DNA of 55,046 nucleotides from DATGZX01 sp035296965 (GTDB taxonomy: Bacteria; Planctomycetota; Planctomycetia; Gemmatales; Gemmataceae): positions 1-55,046 of the forward strand of contig DATGZX010000044.1 in NCBI GenBank assembly GCA_035296965.1. Direction: 5' to 3'. Position numbers and translations under genes: made by a program. How positions within the stretch are numbered: the stretch's first letter is position 1; each line of letters starts with the position of its first letter. The notes below the pieces were generated by a model. It saw only the letters and a list, made by a program, of their open reading frames with translations, made no database searches and was not told where the DNA came from. This document shows, piece by piece, positions 1 through 7,862 of the stretch.

Positions 1-84
1 GGCCCGAATGTCAGCGGCCTGAGCTTCAACAAGCCGTTGCAGACGCTGGCACTGTGGACACGACTTCCGTGCGTGCTTGCTCAT
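1..84 (-). CDS. Transposase N-terminal fragment, possibly IS66-type (runs off left edge)
   Basis: The minus strand opens with ATG at 84 and stays open for 28 codons to the window edge. The peptide begins MSKHARKSCPQCQRL and continues as a charged, helix-forming stretch. A CxxC zinc-ribbon-like start followed by a coiled coil is how many planctomycete IS66-type transposases begin; this family call is from memory of the pattern, not a search. It lies about 55 bp from the point where the neighbouring recombinase gene is cut, and reads in the same direction, which fits an insertion sequence that interrupted that gene. A different IS family with a similar N-terminus is possible. Confidence 0.45.
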   Translation of the reverse strand, partial: MSKHARKSCPQCQRLQRLVEAQAADIRA

Positions 85-781
85 ACAGCTGCATAATAGG
101 AATTAGCAGCTGTAACGTGAATACTATCGTGAACGGGAACCGTTTTCCTTGCGGGTAGTAGTCTTCCACCGACATGCCGACCACTGCCCCAACTCTGGCA
201 AACGTGAAGAACATGCTGGCAAGGAGTGCGCGGTCGCGCAGCCCCACCAAGTTTGGAACGCTGGTGCCGTCCTCGTGCTGGTCTTCCACTGCAATGCTCT
301 CGAACAGCGTGCGTGTCTCCTCGGCAGTCAGGACTGGCGTCTTCCCCCTGGTGACCACGTGCTTTGGTCCACGGACCGCGTGGGCCGGGTTCACGCCCAC
401 GACCTGGCCCGTTACCAGCCAGTCGAAAAGCATGCGGATGGTGGCGAGGTGCTGCTTCACGGTGGGCTTCGAGTGAGTTTGCTGGAGCAACTCGATATAG
501 GCAGCCACGGTCACCGGTCTTACGTCCCTAAGTGAAGAAATTCCTCGGCTCTCGCACCAGCGGAGAAACGTCACGGCGTTTCGCAGATACGCTCGCCTTG
601 TGTGTGGATTCCTGATGTGGGCGGCAAAGTACTCGATGAACCGAGTGATCGCATCGTCACCGGCAGAGGTGAGGATTTCCGGAAGGTCGATCATTCCGGC
701 CGAAGGGGTCGATGGTATGGCCTCAATCGTCGCCAGCTCATTACCGCCTGTTAATTCCTCGGCCTCCAAATCATCACCCAT
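26..781 (-). pseudogene. Tyrosine recombinase (phage integrase family), 3' truncated
   Basis: The reading frame has a complete N-terminal SAM-like core-binding domain (about residues 45-135), then the start of the catalytic domain with the first active-site arginine in FFTFARVGAVVGM. Homology stops after the segment VEDYYPQGKR, near base 140. The remaining 37 codons to the stop at 26 are unlike any recombinase, and the Lys, His-x-x-Arg, His/Trp and nucleophilic Tyr motifs are all missing. The ATG at 781 is the better start because a GGAGGGGG ribosome site sits 8 bases upstream; an upstream in-frame ATG is at 799. The truncation point adjoins a transposase start (1-84), so insertion is the likely cause. 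It is distinct from the intact integrase at 8597-9664. Confidence 0.75.
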
Positions 782-1259
782 TGAACTGGCCCCCTCCATG
801 TGAAAGATAACGTCCTTTATCTTTCCCAGAGATTACACACGTTCGTGCGCGGGCGCAATCGGCGATGCGTTACCATTTCTTAAGCATAGAACGGCCTCGA
901 TAGTCGAACGGGAGAAGCCAAACATGTGACTCGGCTACCGTCACATGCGGGTGGAGGTCGTGGATTACTTGCAAGCATGTTTGCATGCTTTCTTGTTGTA
1001 CTGATGGTACCTAGCTTGATTCCGAATCGAGCCGGCGCGCAGAGTTACACCACGCCTCGTCGGCAGAGCCAGCGGCTCGGGAAAGACCAATTTCCCGGAA
1101 ATGAACAGCACAACAGTTTACTCCGTTCGGGCGCCATCGATAGAATTGTTTGTAGCCGGCCACAAGGAGTGGTCGGTGTGGCGGAGAAGAGCCAGGCCGA
1201 ATTTGCCGTGTGCCGAGGCGGAAACCTCTTGCCACAAGGCCCTTGTGGCGAACGAGCCA
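782..1259. other. Intergenic region with two further short palindromes
   Basis: No convincing gene is seen between the recombinase remnant and the HEAT gene. Besides the repeat at 802-825 it holds an 8-bp inverted repeat with a 9-base spacer (CATGTGAC...GTCACATG, 923-947) and a 7-bp repeat (AAGCATG...CATGCTT, 973-990). These are candidate operators for divergent transcription of the two flanking genes. A plus-strand frame starting at 926 lacks a ribosome site and protein-like composition. Confidence 0.4.
802..825. repeat. 9-bp inverted repeat upstream of the truncated recombinase
   Basis: GAAAGATAA and its reverse complement are separated by 6 bases. The site lies 20 to 45 bases upstream of the preferred start codon (781), so it could be an operator or a 5' UTR hairpin. 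No regulator can be named. Confidence 0.45.
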
Positions 1260-2633
1260 ATGGACAGGAAGAATTTGCACATCAAGGTGTTGGGACTCCT
1301 CGAAAGCTGCCGGAGCGGTGGGAGAGACTTCGTCGCATCCGCAGAAGCAGACTTGCTCCGGTTGGGTGAGGACGCAGGTAGCGTACTGGCCGCAGCCTTG
1401 CACCACGCCAACGCCACTGTGCGTTGCAACGCTTTATGGGGCCTAGACGTGACGTGGCAATCGGTGCGTGAGGCAGCAGTGCCAGCAATGATCCAGGCGT
1501 TGGATGATGCCGACCCTGGGGTCCGCAGGAATGCGGCGGGGAAGTTGGGTGACATCGTTTGGCGGCAACAGTCAGCCTGGTGGGAAAGACAAGTCGGATT
1601 TGGAGAATGGGTCAAAGAGTCTGCACAACGAGCCGTTGTTGCACTGATGATAGCGCTGCGCGACGATGATGAATCGATGCGAGAGGAAGCCGCATCATCG
1701 CTGGGGGGAATCAATTGCTGGAGCAAGGATGCCGTGCCGAGTTTGATCGAGTCCCTGCGCGATCGAAGCAATACCGTGGTCCAAGTTGCCTGCTGGGCAC
1801 TGACCCAGATCGGTAACTGGACCTGGGCTGTGGAGCAGAGCGCGGCCCCGGTAAAGAAGATTATCCCGCCGTTAATTGAGTTGCTACAGCATGAGGACGG
1901 TTCGGTCCGTAAGCAGGCTATCTGGAGCTTTCAGGAATTTCGCGAACTGGCGCACGACGCGGTGCCAGCACTCGTCGATGTCCTTCGTCATGGACAGGAC
2001 AGCGATTTGCGTGCTGAGGTCTGCAGGGCTTTAGCCGATATCGGCGCAACAGCTGGGGGAGTGCTGCAGGCCATTGTGCCTGCCTTGGTTGAAGCGGGAG
2101 AGACCGATCCCTCTGAATCGGTTCAGACCTCGGCGATCCTTGCTTTGGACAAAGCCCGTCCCCGAGGGCGGGGGTTAAGCCTCCCGTCCGTCAGGCGCTC
2201 CGACCTTGCTATTGTACCGAGAAAGCAACGGCGGCGCGGGCTGAAGAGAGAGGACGCAGAAGCGCTGAAAAGCCTCCTGGCTTTCCTCAACGCATGCGTG
2301 AATTGGCCTGGCGATGTGGTATCGCAACGCGAGCTTCGTAAGTCCCCCTTGTTGAAGGAAGAACGGAAGCGGCTCGGACTCCCCGAGAAGATCAGTGCTG
2401 GGACAGTCCACAACCATCTCAAGACCCTGGCAAGGCTGTGCAAAGTGGAGCGTATTTGGGACCCCGAGCCCAAAAACCAGTTCTCCACGTTTCGAGCCGG
2501 CGTAAAAGAACGGCTCCTCCAGCGGCGCCCCTACATTGAGGAGGAGATCGCCATCGAAGAGGAAAAGGCCGGGTTGCAAGCTTACCCCGAGCGGTTGGGG
2601 CCGACGCCGCCCGAGCCCGACGCGATTGCTTGA
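1260..2633 (+). CDS. HEAT-repeat protein with C-terminal winged-helix-like domain
   Basis: About 457 residues from the ATG at 1260 (MDRKNLHIKVLGLL). An upstream in-frame ATG at 1101 would add 53 residues of poor composition, and neither start has a strong ribosome site. Residues about 25-300 form helical HEAT/PBS-lyase-type repeats, recognisable by AVPAMIQALDDADPGVRRNA, AVPSLIESLRDRS, IIPPLIELLQHEDGSVRKQA and AVPALVDVLRHG. A basic linker (RKQRRRGLKRED) follows, then about 100 residues with a helix-turn-helix look (SQRELRKSP, SAGTVHNHLKTLARLCKVER). HEAT arrays usually bind proteins, so with a DNA-binding tail this could be a regulator or recombination accessory. That is inference. It lies inside the putative mobile element. 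Confidence 0.6.
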   Translation: MDRKNLHIKVLGLLESCRSGGRDFVASAEADLLRLGEDAGSVLAAALHHANATVRCNALWGLDVTWQSVREAAVPAMIQALDDADPGVRRNAAGKLGDIVWRQQSAWWERQVGFGEWVKESAQRAVVALMIALRDDDESMREEAASSLGGINCWSKDAVPSLIESLRDRSNTVVQVACWALTQIGNWTWAVEQSAAPVKKIIPPLIELLQHEDGSVRKQAIWSFQEFRELAHDAVPALVDVLRHGQDSDLRAEVCRALADIGATAGGVLQAIVPALVEAGETDPSESVQTSAILALDKARPRGRGLSLPSVRRSDLAIVPRKQRRRGLKREDAEALKSLLAFLNACVNWPGDVVSQRELRKSPLLKEERKRLGLPEKISAGTVHNHLKTLARLCKVERIWDPEPKNQFSTFRAGVKERLLQRRPYIEEEIAIEEEKAGLQAYPERLGPTPPEPDAIA

Positions 2634-2694
2634 CAGCCGCCGGAAGAGCGTGTTGAAGTGGCACAGATGACCCTTTCAGCGATGGATCGCCCGC

Positions 2695-3105
2695 ATGTCA
2701 GAAGAGCCAACCCGCCGCAGCATAATGTTCCCAGAAATGAGGAAGATTTTTCGGGAGATTGACTGGGATACAGTGGCGCTTCCAAGTGACTGCGTCACTC
2801 TCGGCCAGCTGCGGCATGCGATAGGTGGTAACCACAAGGATCTCGGCGTCTTCGTGCATAACTTGACGCTAACTGAGCAAGAGGTGGCTAGGTTCGCCTT
2901 GTCCGAGGCTCTCAGGGCGCCTTTTGACCAAGATGCAGCGCTGGTACCTCGGGTCCTCAAGGAGGAGAGCGCCAAGGAACTGGCGAGCCTATACCAGGAA
3001 GCTGGCCTTGCTACCGGCCCGCAGCATGCCTCTCAACTGATCCGCGACCTGGAATCGTGGGCGGCGACGGAGGCACGCAAGCATGTCCCCGACAAACCAC
3101 GTTAG
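2695..3105 (+). CDS. Hypothetical protein, 136 residues
   Basis: A soluble, acidic, mostly helical protein of at most 136 residues with no membrane segment, signal peptide or family motif that I recognise. The start is uncertain: neither the ATG at 2695 nor the internal ATG at 2728 (MFPEMRKIFREIDWD) has a clear ribosome site. It is codirectional with the HEAT gene upstream (61-base gap) and the ParB-like gene downstream, so it probably belongs to the same element. Confidence 0.45.
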   Translation: MSEEPTRRSIMFPEMRKIFREIDWDTVALPSDCVTLGQLRHAIGGNHKDLGVFVHNLTLTEQEVARFALSEALRAPFDQDAALVPRVLKEESAKELASLYQEAGLATGPQHASQLIRDLESWAATEARKHVPDKPR

Positions 3106-3126
3106 GATCACTTCCCCTGCAAACGT

Positions 3127-3144
3127 GCTCAACTTCCGTTGAGC
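3127..3144. repeat. 7-bp hairpin downstream of the 136-residue ORF
   Basis: GCTCAAC TTCC GTTGAGC is a perfect 7-bp stem with a 4-base loop, 22 bases after the stop codon. There is no T-run after it on the plus strand, so it may be a weak terminator or an operator for the ParB-like gene that starts at 3255. Confidence 0.35.
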
Positions 3145-3254
3145 GCGCAGATTTCTGCTTGGCTTCAGGTTAAGAATTGACTTGTCGATTCTTGTTGGTG
3201 TTGGCTCATCCAGGTGGATCTGCACGAACACCGCTGCCGTAAAGGAGGAAAATC

Positions 3255-4067
3255 ATGGAGCCTGCAATGCGCAATGGCACCCCGAACATCATCCACGTCC
3301 CGCCCGCCGAGGTTCTGCCGCCGGAAACCGATCTGCGGGAAGGCCGCGATCCCGAGCACGTCGGCAACCTCGCCGCAGCCATGCAGAAGGAAGGCTTCAC
3401 CGGCACCGTACTCGGGCGCCGTGTGCCTGTAGGAGTGCAGTGCATCTGGGGCTGGACGCGGTGCCTGGCCTCAATTCAGGCAAGGCTGGCAACGATCCCG
3501 GTACAGCTTGTTGAGCGGGAACTGACCCAATCCGACATCCTGATGCTTCAGCTCGATGAGCAGGAACTGCGCGTGGACTTCACGCCGTTGGAGGTCGCGA
3601 GGGGCTATCAGGAACTGATGCGGCTGAATGGCTGGACGCAGGCCGAGGTAGCAACGCGACGCCGAAAGAGCCGGGCGCACGTGGCAAAGGTGCTGGCGAT
3701 CTCCACGAAGCTACCCGCCGAGGTCCAGGCGATGGTCGCCGCCGGCGAGCTGGCCCCGCGTGCCGCTTATGCCCTGAGCCACCTTGCGGACATTCCCACC
3801 GTGGTTGATCTGGCAAAGAAAGCCCGCGACCTGCCGATGGCCGTGGAAACGGTGGAGGAAAAGGTGCGCGGCCTGCTCGGCAACGGCAGGAAGGTCAAGG
3901 CACGGCCGCTGAAACTCAAAGGCGACGGCGTGCAGATGGTGGTGAGCAATCCCACCGTCGATGCCGTGCAGTCGTTCGCGGAGCGATTGCTGGCGGCGCT
4001 CAGGAAGCTGGTCAAGGATGGTGACGGAATAGAGTTCCTGCCCTCACGCCTTAAGGGCACCAGTTAA
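3255..4067 (+). CDS. ParB/KorB-like DNA-binding protein
   Basis: 270 residues with a strong ribosome site (AAAGGAGG, about 8 bases before ATG). The order of segments matches the ParB/RepB/Spo0J/KorB family. There is an N-terminal ParB-like nuclease fold (PPAEVLPPETDLREG to about 95), in which the usual G-x-R-R turn appears as WGWTRCLASIQARLATIPVQ. A helix-turn-helix follows (about 125-155, GWTQAEVATRRRKSRAHVAKVLAIS), then a helical stretch that includes LPAEVQAMVAAGELAPRAAYALSHL. Without a ParA partner nearby it is more likely an element-encoded regulator or stabilising protein than a chromosome segregation protein. It heads the transfer-like cassette. Confidence 0.8.
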   Translation: MEPAMRNGTPNIIHVPPAEVLPPETDLREGRDPEHVGNLAAAMQKEGFTGTVLGRRVPVGVQCIWGWTRCLASIQARLATIPVQLVERELTQSDILMLQLDEQELRVDFTPLEVARGYQELMRLNGWTQAEVATRRRKSRAHVAKVLAISTKLPAEVQAMVAAGELAPRAAYALSHLADIPTVVDLAKKARDLPMAVETVEEKVRGLLGNGRKVKARPLKLKGDGVQMVVSNPTVDAVQSFAERLLAALRKLVKDGDGIEFLPSRLKGTS

Positions 4068-4141
4068 CAATCCAGCCTCATCGCCCGCACAAAGAACAGC
4101 GTGATTTACCGATGAACCTGTGGTGCGCGCAGAGGGAGGGT

Positions 4142-4219
4142 ATGCGCATGTTCTGGAAAGGAAAGTCAAAGGACCATCGAAGGCTTATGGCATCCCACGC
4201 CGCACAAGTGGCTGAATGA
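4142..4219 (+). CDS. Possible 25-residue basic peptide
   Basis: ATG at 4142 is preceded by GAGGGAGGG and encodes a 25-residue Lys/Arg-rich peptide (starts MRMFWKGKSKDHRR) ending at TGA 4217-4219. There is no homology evidence. It could be a leader peptide, a decayed gene fragment or chance. Confidence 0.2.
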   Translation: MRMFWKGKSKDHRRLMASHAAQVAE

Positions 4220-4394
4220 GCTGTTGAAATTCATTTAGCAATCGCCCGACACCATCCGCGTAATTGAATTCACCCAAAAGGGCGGCGGTACGCCGTCCGC
4301 GCTCACACTGCGCCCAAAGGAGACGTTCACATGCATCATCCCAACTCTTGTACGCCGTTGGCGTATCGCCAGGGCAGTCCATCGTTAGTCATTC

Positions 4395-4425
4395 CACGGT
4401 CCGTAGACCGTGCCCTTGGAGGGCA
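4395..4425. promoter_or_regulatory. Overlapping inverted repeats upstream of the TraG-like gene
   Basis: CACGGTC CGTA GACCGTG (4395-4412) overlaps a second stem, TGCCC TTGGA GGGCA (4411-4425). The two hairpins share bases, so they exclude each other if RNA, or form one operator if DNA. They end about 40 bases before the start codon at 4466. The nearby ParB-like and excisionase-like proteins are possible ligands. Confidence 0.35.
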
Positions 4426-4465
4426 TGGCTGGGGCCGTCAGTCACTTCCACGGAGGAGGTATTGC

Positions 4466-5971
4466 ATGTCTCAGGCGTGGCAATGGCCGCCAGGCAGCGG
4501 CCTGTTTGTGGTTCTACTCATCTTGCTGTTGTTACTGTTCGGGGCGCTGCGGGTTCGTGGGCATCAGGCCGCGAACCCGCCCGCTGAGCCTCCCCTACTC
4601 TTGCTTAACGATTTCGATGCCATCACCGTGCACCAGATGTACGAGGGATGCCTCGGCATTGGCGGCACTGGATCGGGGAAAAGTTCCACGCTGCAACACC
4701 TCATGCTGGCCCTCATGCAGCGCGGCGCGGGGATGCTGTTTCTGACCGCCAAGGGCGACGATTACGCGGCCATCGCCAGGCTCGCCGCCGAGGCAGGGCG
4801 GGCAGCCGACCTTGTGCGGTTCGCCCCTGGTGAGCAGTGGCGCTTTGACTTCCTCAACTACGAACTGACCAGCCCAGGCGGATCGGTACAGACCGCAGGG
4901 CAGCTCATGCAGGACCTGGTGGACTTCTCCACGCGCACCAGCGCGATGCAGAACAACGAGCCGTTCTGGCCCATAGCTGCGGCGCGCAAGATCAGGATGG
5001 CCATGACGGTGGTGTTCAAGGCCAAGGGCAAGTGCGGCATCGACGACATTTACAACTTCTGCGTCAGCATGCCCAACACCCCTGAACAACGCGACAGCAA
5101 GGAATTCCGTGAATCTTTCTGCTGCGAATGCCTGCTCGAAGCATCGCAGAAATGCCCCGATGATGACGACCTCGGCCTCGCGGGTGATTTCGTCCTCAAG
5201 GAGTGGCCTCGTCTTTCAGATCGTACGGGCGGATGTATTGACGCATACGTGAACAACCTGACCGAGAAATACATGCACGGTAGCGTGCGGGATTTGGTGG
5301 CAAACGGCACAACGAACGTGTCGCCGGCAGGCCTAGATGCAGGCAAGTTGATCGTGGTCGATCTCCCTGTCCTTGTGGGTCGCGAGCCGTATCAGTTTGT
5401 TCAAATGATCTGGAAGCTGGGGACATTGCGCCATGCCCTCCGACGCACAATCACACCGGAAAGTCGCGACCTAGTGATCTGGGCAGACGAGGCACAGCTG
5501 CACGCACTGCCTTCTGTGGACAGCGCGATGCAGGCGGTCTCAAGATCGCAAAAATTGATAAATGTCGCAATTACGCAAAATATTCCACTTTTGGAGTCCG
5601 TATTGAAACGGCGCGAGGACGTGCTGGCGTGGATCTCCAATCTCCAGACAAAGTTCATCTTCGCCAACAGCGACAAGGACACCAACGAGTATTTCTCCGC
5701 CCTTCTCGGCCAAAGCAAGCAGCTATTGGGCAGCGGCAGCGTCAACACCGGTAATGCCGATCCGCTGTCGGACTGGTTCGGCATCCAGCAGCAGGGCAGC
5801 TATTCCATGACTGAGCATTTTCTTCCCCAGGTGAGGCCGGAAGCGTGGACGCGCTGTCGAAAGGGCGGCCGCGAGAACGGCTACATGGTCGATTGCTACG
5901 TGTTCCAAGGCGGCAGGCGCTTCAGCAACGGCAAGACGTGGATCAAAACTTCATTCCGACAGAGGGTTTAA
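4466..5971 (+). CDS. TraG/VirD4-type DNA-translocating ATPase (coupling protein-like)
   Basis: 501 residues from ATG 4466, preceded by GGAGGAGG; an upstream in-frame ATG (4331) has no ribosome site. One N-terminal membrane segment (about 11-29, LFVVLLILLLLLFGAL) is followed by a RecA-like ATPase: Walker A GGTGSGKSS (66-74), the segment GAGMLFLTAKGDDY, and a Walker B/TraM-recognition stretch LVIWADEAQLHALPSVDSAMQAVSRSQ at about 335-360 followed by the sensor-like VAITQNIP. Family members are hexameric pumps that pass DNA or relaxosomes through a membrane. It is shorter than classical VirD4/TraG, with a single membrane segment. The next gene starts 2 bases after its stop, so they are co-translated. 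No relaxase or VirB4 neighbour is seen. Confidence 0.82.
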   Translation: MSQAWQWPPGSGLFVVLLILLLLLFGALRVRGHQAANPPAEPPLLLLNDFDAITVHQMYEGCLGIGGTGSGKSSTLQHLMLALMQRGAGMLFLTAKGDDYAAIARLAAEAGRAADLVRFAPGEQWRFDFLNYELTSPGGSVQTAGQLMQDLVDFSTRTSAMQNNEPFWPIAAARKIRMAMTVVFKAKGKCGIDDIYNFCVSMPNTPEQRDSKEFRESFCCECLLEASQKCPDDDDLGLAGDFVLKEWPRLSDRTGGCIDAYVNNLTEKYMHGSVRDLVANGTTNVSPAGLDAGKLIVVDLPVLVGREPYQFVQMIWKLGTLRHALRRTITPESRDLVIWADEAQLHALPSVDSAMQAVSRSQKLINVAITQNIPLLESVLKRREDVLAWISNLQTKFIFANSDKDTNEYFSALLGQSKQLLGSGSVNTGNADPLSDWFGIQQQGSYSMTEHFLPQVRPEAWTRCRKGGRENGYMVDCYVFQGGRRFSNGKTWIKTSFRQRV

Positions 5972-5973
5972 CC

Positions 5974-6558
5974 ATGCACGATCAACAACAACAATCGCGC
6001 GAACCTGTCAAGGAAGGCCGTGAAACCATCGCCGCTGGCATTTTCATCTGCCAGGCCTTTTCTATGCCGGTGCGGGTCTGGTGGACAAAGTTCGGCACGG
6101 CGGGCGAGATGTTCTTCGGCGGCAGGGCGTGCGTGCTCGGCTGGCTGGCAATTCCTGTCTGGGCCTGCATCTTCCCCCGGTATGACTCCCGCCCGATGTT
6201 TGCGTTCTGGGGGCTGACAACCCTGTTTCTGCTGATCCATCGCTTCCGGCACTGGCGCCTCAAGGCCAATGGCTACCGGCCTCACAGTTGCTTCGCCGGA
6301 CTAAGCAGGCTTCATCGCTTCGGCAACAACTTCGCAAGGCAGGTACTGGAGCCCTTATTGACAGGCATCGTTGGCGTGCTTTGCCTGCAATGGAATCAGC
6401 CGCTCGGCATGTACCTGGTGTGGTCCGGCATGGCGATGGTGGTCTCGACCAGCTACGGCTACGCGGCACAGTACAGCGTGCTGAGAAGGCTGAGGGACGC
6501 TCGCAGGGAACAAGAATGGTTAGCTGAAAAGCTACAGGAAGAGGAGCAAGAGGTTTGA
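5974..6558 (+). CDS. Multi-pass membrane protein coupled to the TraG-like ATPase
   Basis: 194 residues starting 2 bases after the ATPase stop. Three or four hydrophobic segments are visible: about 48-66 (CVLGWLAIPVWACIF), 74-89 (PMFAFWGLTTLFLLIH), 122-138 (LLTGIVGVLCLQW) and 143-160 (MYLVWSGMAMVV). The C-terminal tail is Glu/Arg-rich and probably coiled coil (RRLRDARREQEWLAEKLQEEEQE). I recognise no family. Tight linkage to a DNA-pumping ATPase suggests a membrane partner or channel component. Confidence 0.65.
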   Translation: MHDQQQQSREPVKEGRETIAAGIFICQAFSMPVRVWWTKFGTAGEMFFGGRACVLGWLAIPVWACIFPRYDSRPMFAFWGLTTLFLLIHRFRHWRLKANGYRPHSCFAGLSRLHRFGNNFARQVLEPLLTGIVGVLCLQWNQPLGMYLVWSGMAMVVSTSYGYAAQYSVLRRLRDARREQEWLAEKLQEEEQEV

Positions 6559-6571
6559 CGCTGGGAGCAGG

Positions 6572-6587
6572 CTACGGCGAACCGTAG
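6572..6587. repeat. Tetraloop hairpin in an intergenic spacer
   Basis: CTACGG CGAA CCGTAG is a 6-bp stem with a GNRA-like loop, 14 bases after the membrane-protein stop. There is no T-run. It could act as an mRNA processing or stability element inside the cassette. Confidence 0.3.
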
Positions 6588-6623
6588 TCGTCTCAACGAC
6601 ACGTTTTGTTCGGAGGACTAATC

Positions 6624-6908
6624 ATGGCACAAAACGCATTGCAGAAGTTGGTTGAGGCCGTCCATGCGGCGGCCATCAACACCAAGGATGCTGTCGTAGA
6701 CGGCGCCCGTGCGATCAGCAACAGCCCCGGCGCAGCTCCACTGCACGCGATAGTGCGTCAGGGAGCGGACGAAATCGCCCAGATACTTCCTGCCTTCCCG
6801 GACAGCGTAAAGAGTGTGCCTGAATCGGGCCAGCTTTTGGAACCCACGCAGGCCCTCGTGACGAAAGAGATCACCGGCCGGCATCTGAATTTCGACATGG
6901 ACCGCTAA
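6624..6908 (+). CDS. Small hypothetical protein, 94 residues
   Basis: Starts at ATG 6624 behind CGGAGGA (9 bases upstream). The protein is amphipathic and Ala-rich at the N-terminus (ALQKLVEAVHAAAINTKDAVVDGARAISNSPG), then polar. No membrane span and no known motif. It belongs to the series of small genes downstream of the ATPase, each with its own ribosome site. Confidence 0.5.
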   Translation: MAQNALQKLVEAVHAAAINTKDAVVDGARAISNSPGAAPLHAIVRQGADEIAQILPAFPDSVKSVPESGQLLEPTQALVTKEITGRHLNFDMDR

Positions 6909-6938
6909 CCACAACCATCGCCCCCGGAGGTCAACGCA

Positions 6939-7079
6939 ATGGAACAGTTCTTTTTCGGCATGGTCATCGTGTGCATCGCGATTGGCTTCTTCCTGAAGCT
7001 GATCGGCAAACATGAGCAGGCCTGTGACGCAACCAAAAAAGCAGGTCTGACGCTACTGGAGCGTTGGCTGCGCAAGTGA
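6939..7079 (+). CDS. 46-residue single-pass membrane microprotein
   Basis: ATG 6939 is preceded by CCCGGAGG at a good distance. The 46 codons encode a membrane helix (FFFGMVIVCIAIGFFLKLIG, residues 4-23) and a cationic amphipathic tail (TLLERWLRK) ending at TGA 7077-7079. Its reading frame, ribosome site and position between similar small genes argue that it is real. Function unknown; comparable small hydrophobic subunits occur in transfer and secretion machines. Confidence 0.55.
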   Translation: MEQFFFGMVIVCIAIGFFLKLIGKHEQACDATKKAGLTLLERWLRK

Positions 7080-7126
7080 CACGGATGGCAGGCCGGGCAC
7101 GGACGCCCTTACCGGAGGATCAAGTA

Positions 7127-7465
7127 ATGAAATCTCTCATGTGGCTTGTGGAATACGGCGCAATGGGCTTGGTGCTTGGGATGGCAGACTGGTTCATCTT
7201 CGGCCCTGATGGCGTGCCGGGCTGGGTATGGTGCGTCGAGATGGCAGGATTCTTCATTCTGATCCTGTGCATCGAGGTATCGAAAAGCCGGCTGCAGCAG
7301 GAGCGCGAGGATCGGCTGGAACTGCAGAAGCACCTGATGACGCTCCAGTTCGGGGCAGGCAGGATGGAACCCCCGCGCGATGACACCCGCCTGCCGCCCG
7401 AGATGCTTCGTGCGTTCGAGCGGCAGGAGAGACAAAGCAACGAGCATGCCGCGTCAACTGCATGA
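7127..7465 (+). CDS. Small membrane protein with coiled-coil tail, 112 residues
   Basis: The ATG at 7127 follows CCGGAGGA. Two hydrophobic segments (about 5-26, LVEYGAMGLVLGMADWFIF, and 33-50, VWCVEMAGFFILILCI) are followed by a long charged helix (SKSRLQQEREDRLELQKHLM) and a polar C-terminus. The plan is two membrane helices with a cytoplasmic coiled coil. No family recognised. A strong hairpin (7448-7471) spans its stop codon. Confidence 0.55.
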   Translation: MKSLMWLVEYGAMGLVLGMADWFIFGPDGVPGWVWCVEMAGFFILILCIEVSKSRLQQEREDRLELQKHLMTLQFGAGRMEPPRDDTRLPPEMLRAFERQERQSNEHAASTA

Positions 7466-7471
7466 CGCGGC
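7448..7471. repeat. 9-bp hairpin across the stop codon of the 112-residue gene
   Basis: GCCGCGTCA ACTGCA TGACGCGGC is a perfect 9-bp stem overlapping the stop codon (ends 7465). It lacks a T-run and could be a transcription attenuator or an mRNA 3' protection element before the next gene at 7560. Confidence 0.4.
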
Positions 7472-7559
7472 ACAAGTCCACTGTCGATGTGGTTGAAGTG
7501 ACATCAATACACGGACGGTTCGCCGGGGCACGGAAGCCCCTTTTCTGAAGGATGGCGCA

Positions 7560-7862
7560 ATGAAAAACATTGGTCAGTACGTTGTTCTTTTCGCGCTCAC
7601 CATCGTCTCGCTTTGCCTGACTGGCTACCTTCTGGGGCTGAAGGAATGCCCTATCTGGCTGATCTTCGGATGGGCATTCTTCTGGTGTTTTGTTCGGGCC
7701 GTCATCATGGCGATAGGGCAAGTGAACACGGAGGAAAGGGAAAGAAAGGAGAAGGCACGCAAGGAATTGCTGGAACAGGAAATGGAAAGGAACTGCTCCA
7801 ACTATGCAAGAAACCATCGAAGAATTAGACGAGGCGGTTCTGCGGCTCGCCCGGGACGCTGA
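7560..7862 (+). CDS. Small membrane protein, 100 residues
   Basis: ATG 7560 with GAAGGA upstream. Two hydrophobic segments (VVLFALTIVSLCLTGYLLG, about 8-26, and WLIFGWAFFWCFVRAVIMAI, about 33-52) are followed by a highly charged helix (NTEERERKEKARKELLEQEMER). The plan matches the preceding 112-residue protein, so the two may be diverged partners. Its last 20 codons overlap the next gene in another frame (59 bases), and its C-terminal Arg-rich tail may be a by-product of that overlap. Confidence 0.5.
   Translation: MKNIGQYVVLFALTIVSLCLTGYLLGLKECPIWLIFGWAFFWCFVRAVIMAIGQVNTEERERKEKARKELLEQEMERNCSNYARNHRRIRRGGSAARPGR

Larger units (their letters stand above)
4068..4465. other. Leader region ahead of the TraG-like gene
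   Basis: Nearly 400 bases without a clear gene. It contains one 25-codon ORF (4142-4219), overlapping hairpins at 4395-4425, and the GGAGGAGG ribosome site for the ATPase gene at about 4452-4459. The length suggests regulation of the ATPase at the mRNA or operator level; this is inference. Confidence 0.4.

Noticed and set aside
926..1369. 147-codon ORF before the HEAT gene
   Set aside because: It has a hydrophobic stretch that could look like a signal peptide, but the frame then becomes low quality and overlaps the HEAT gene in another frame.
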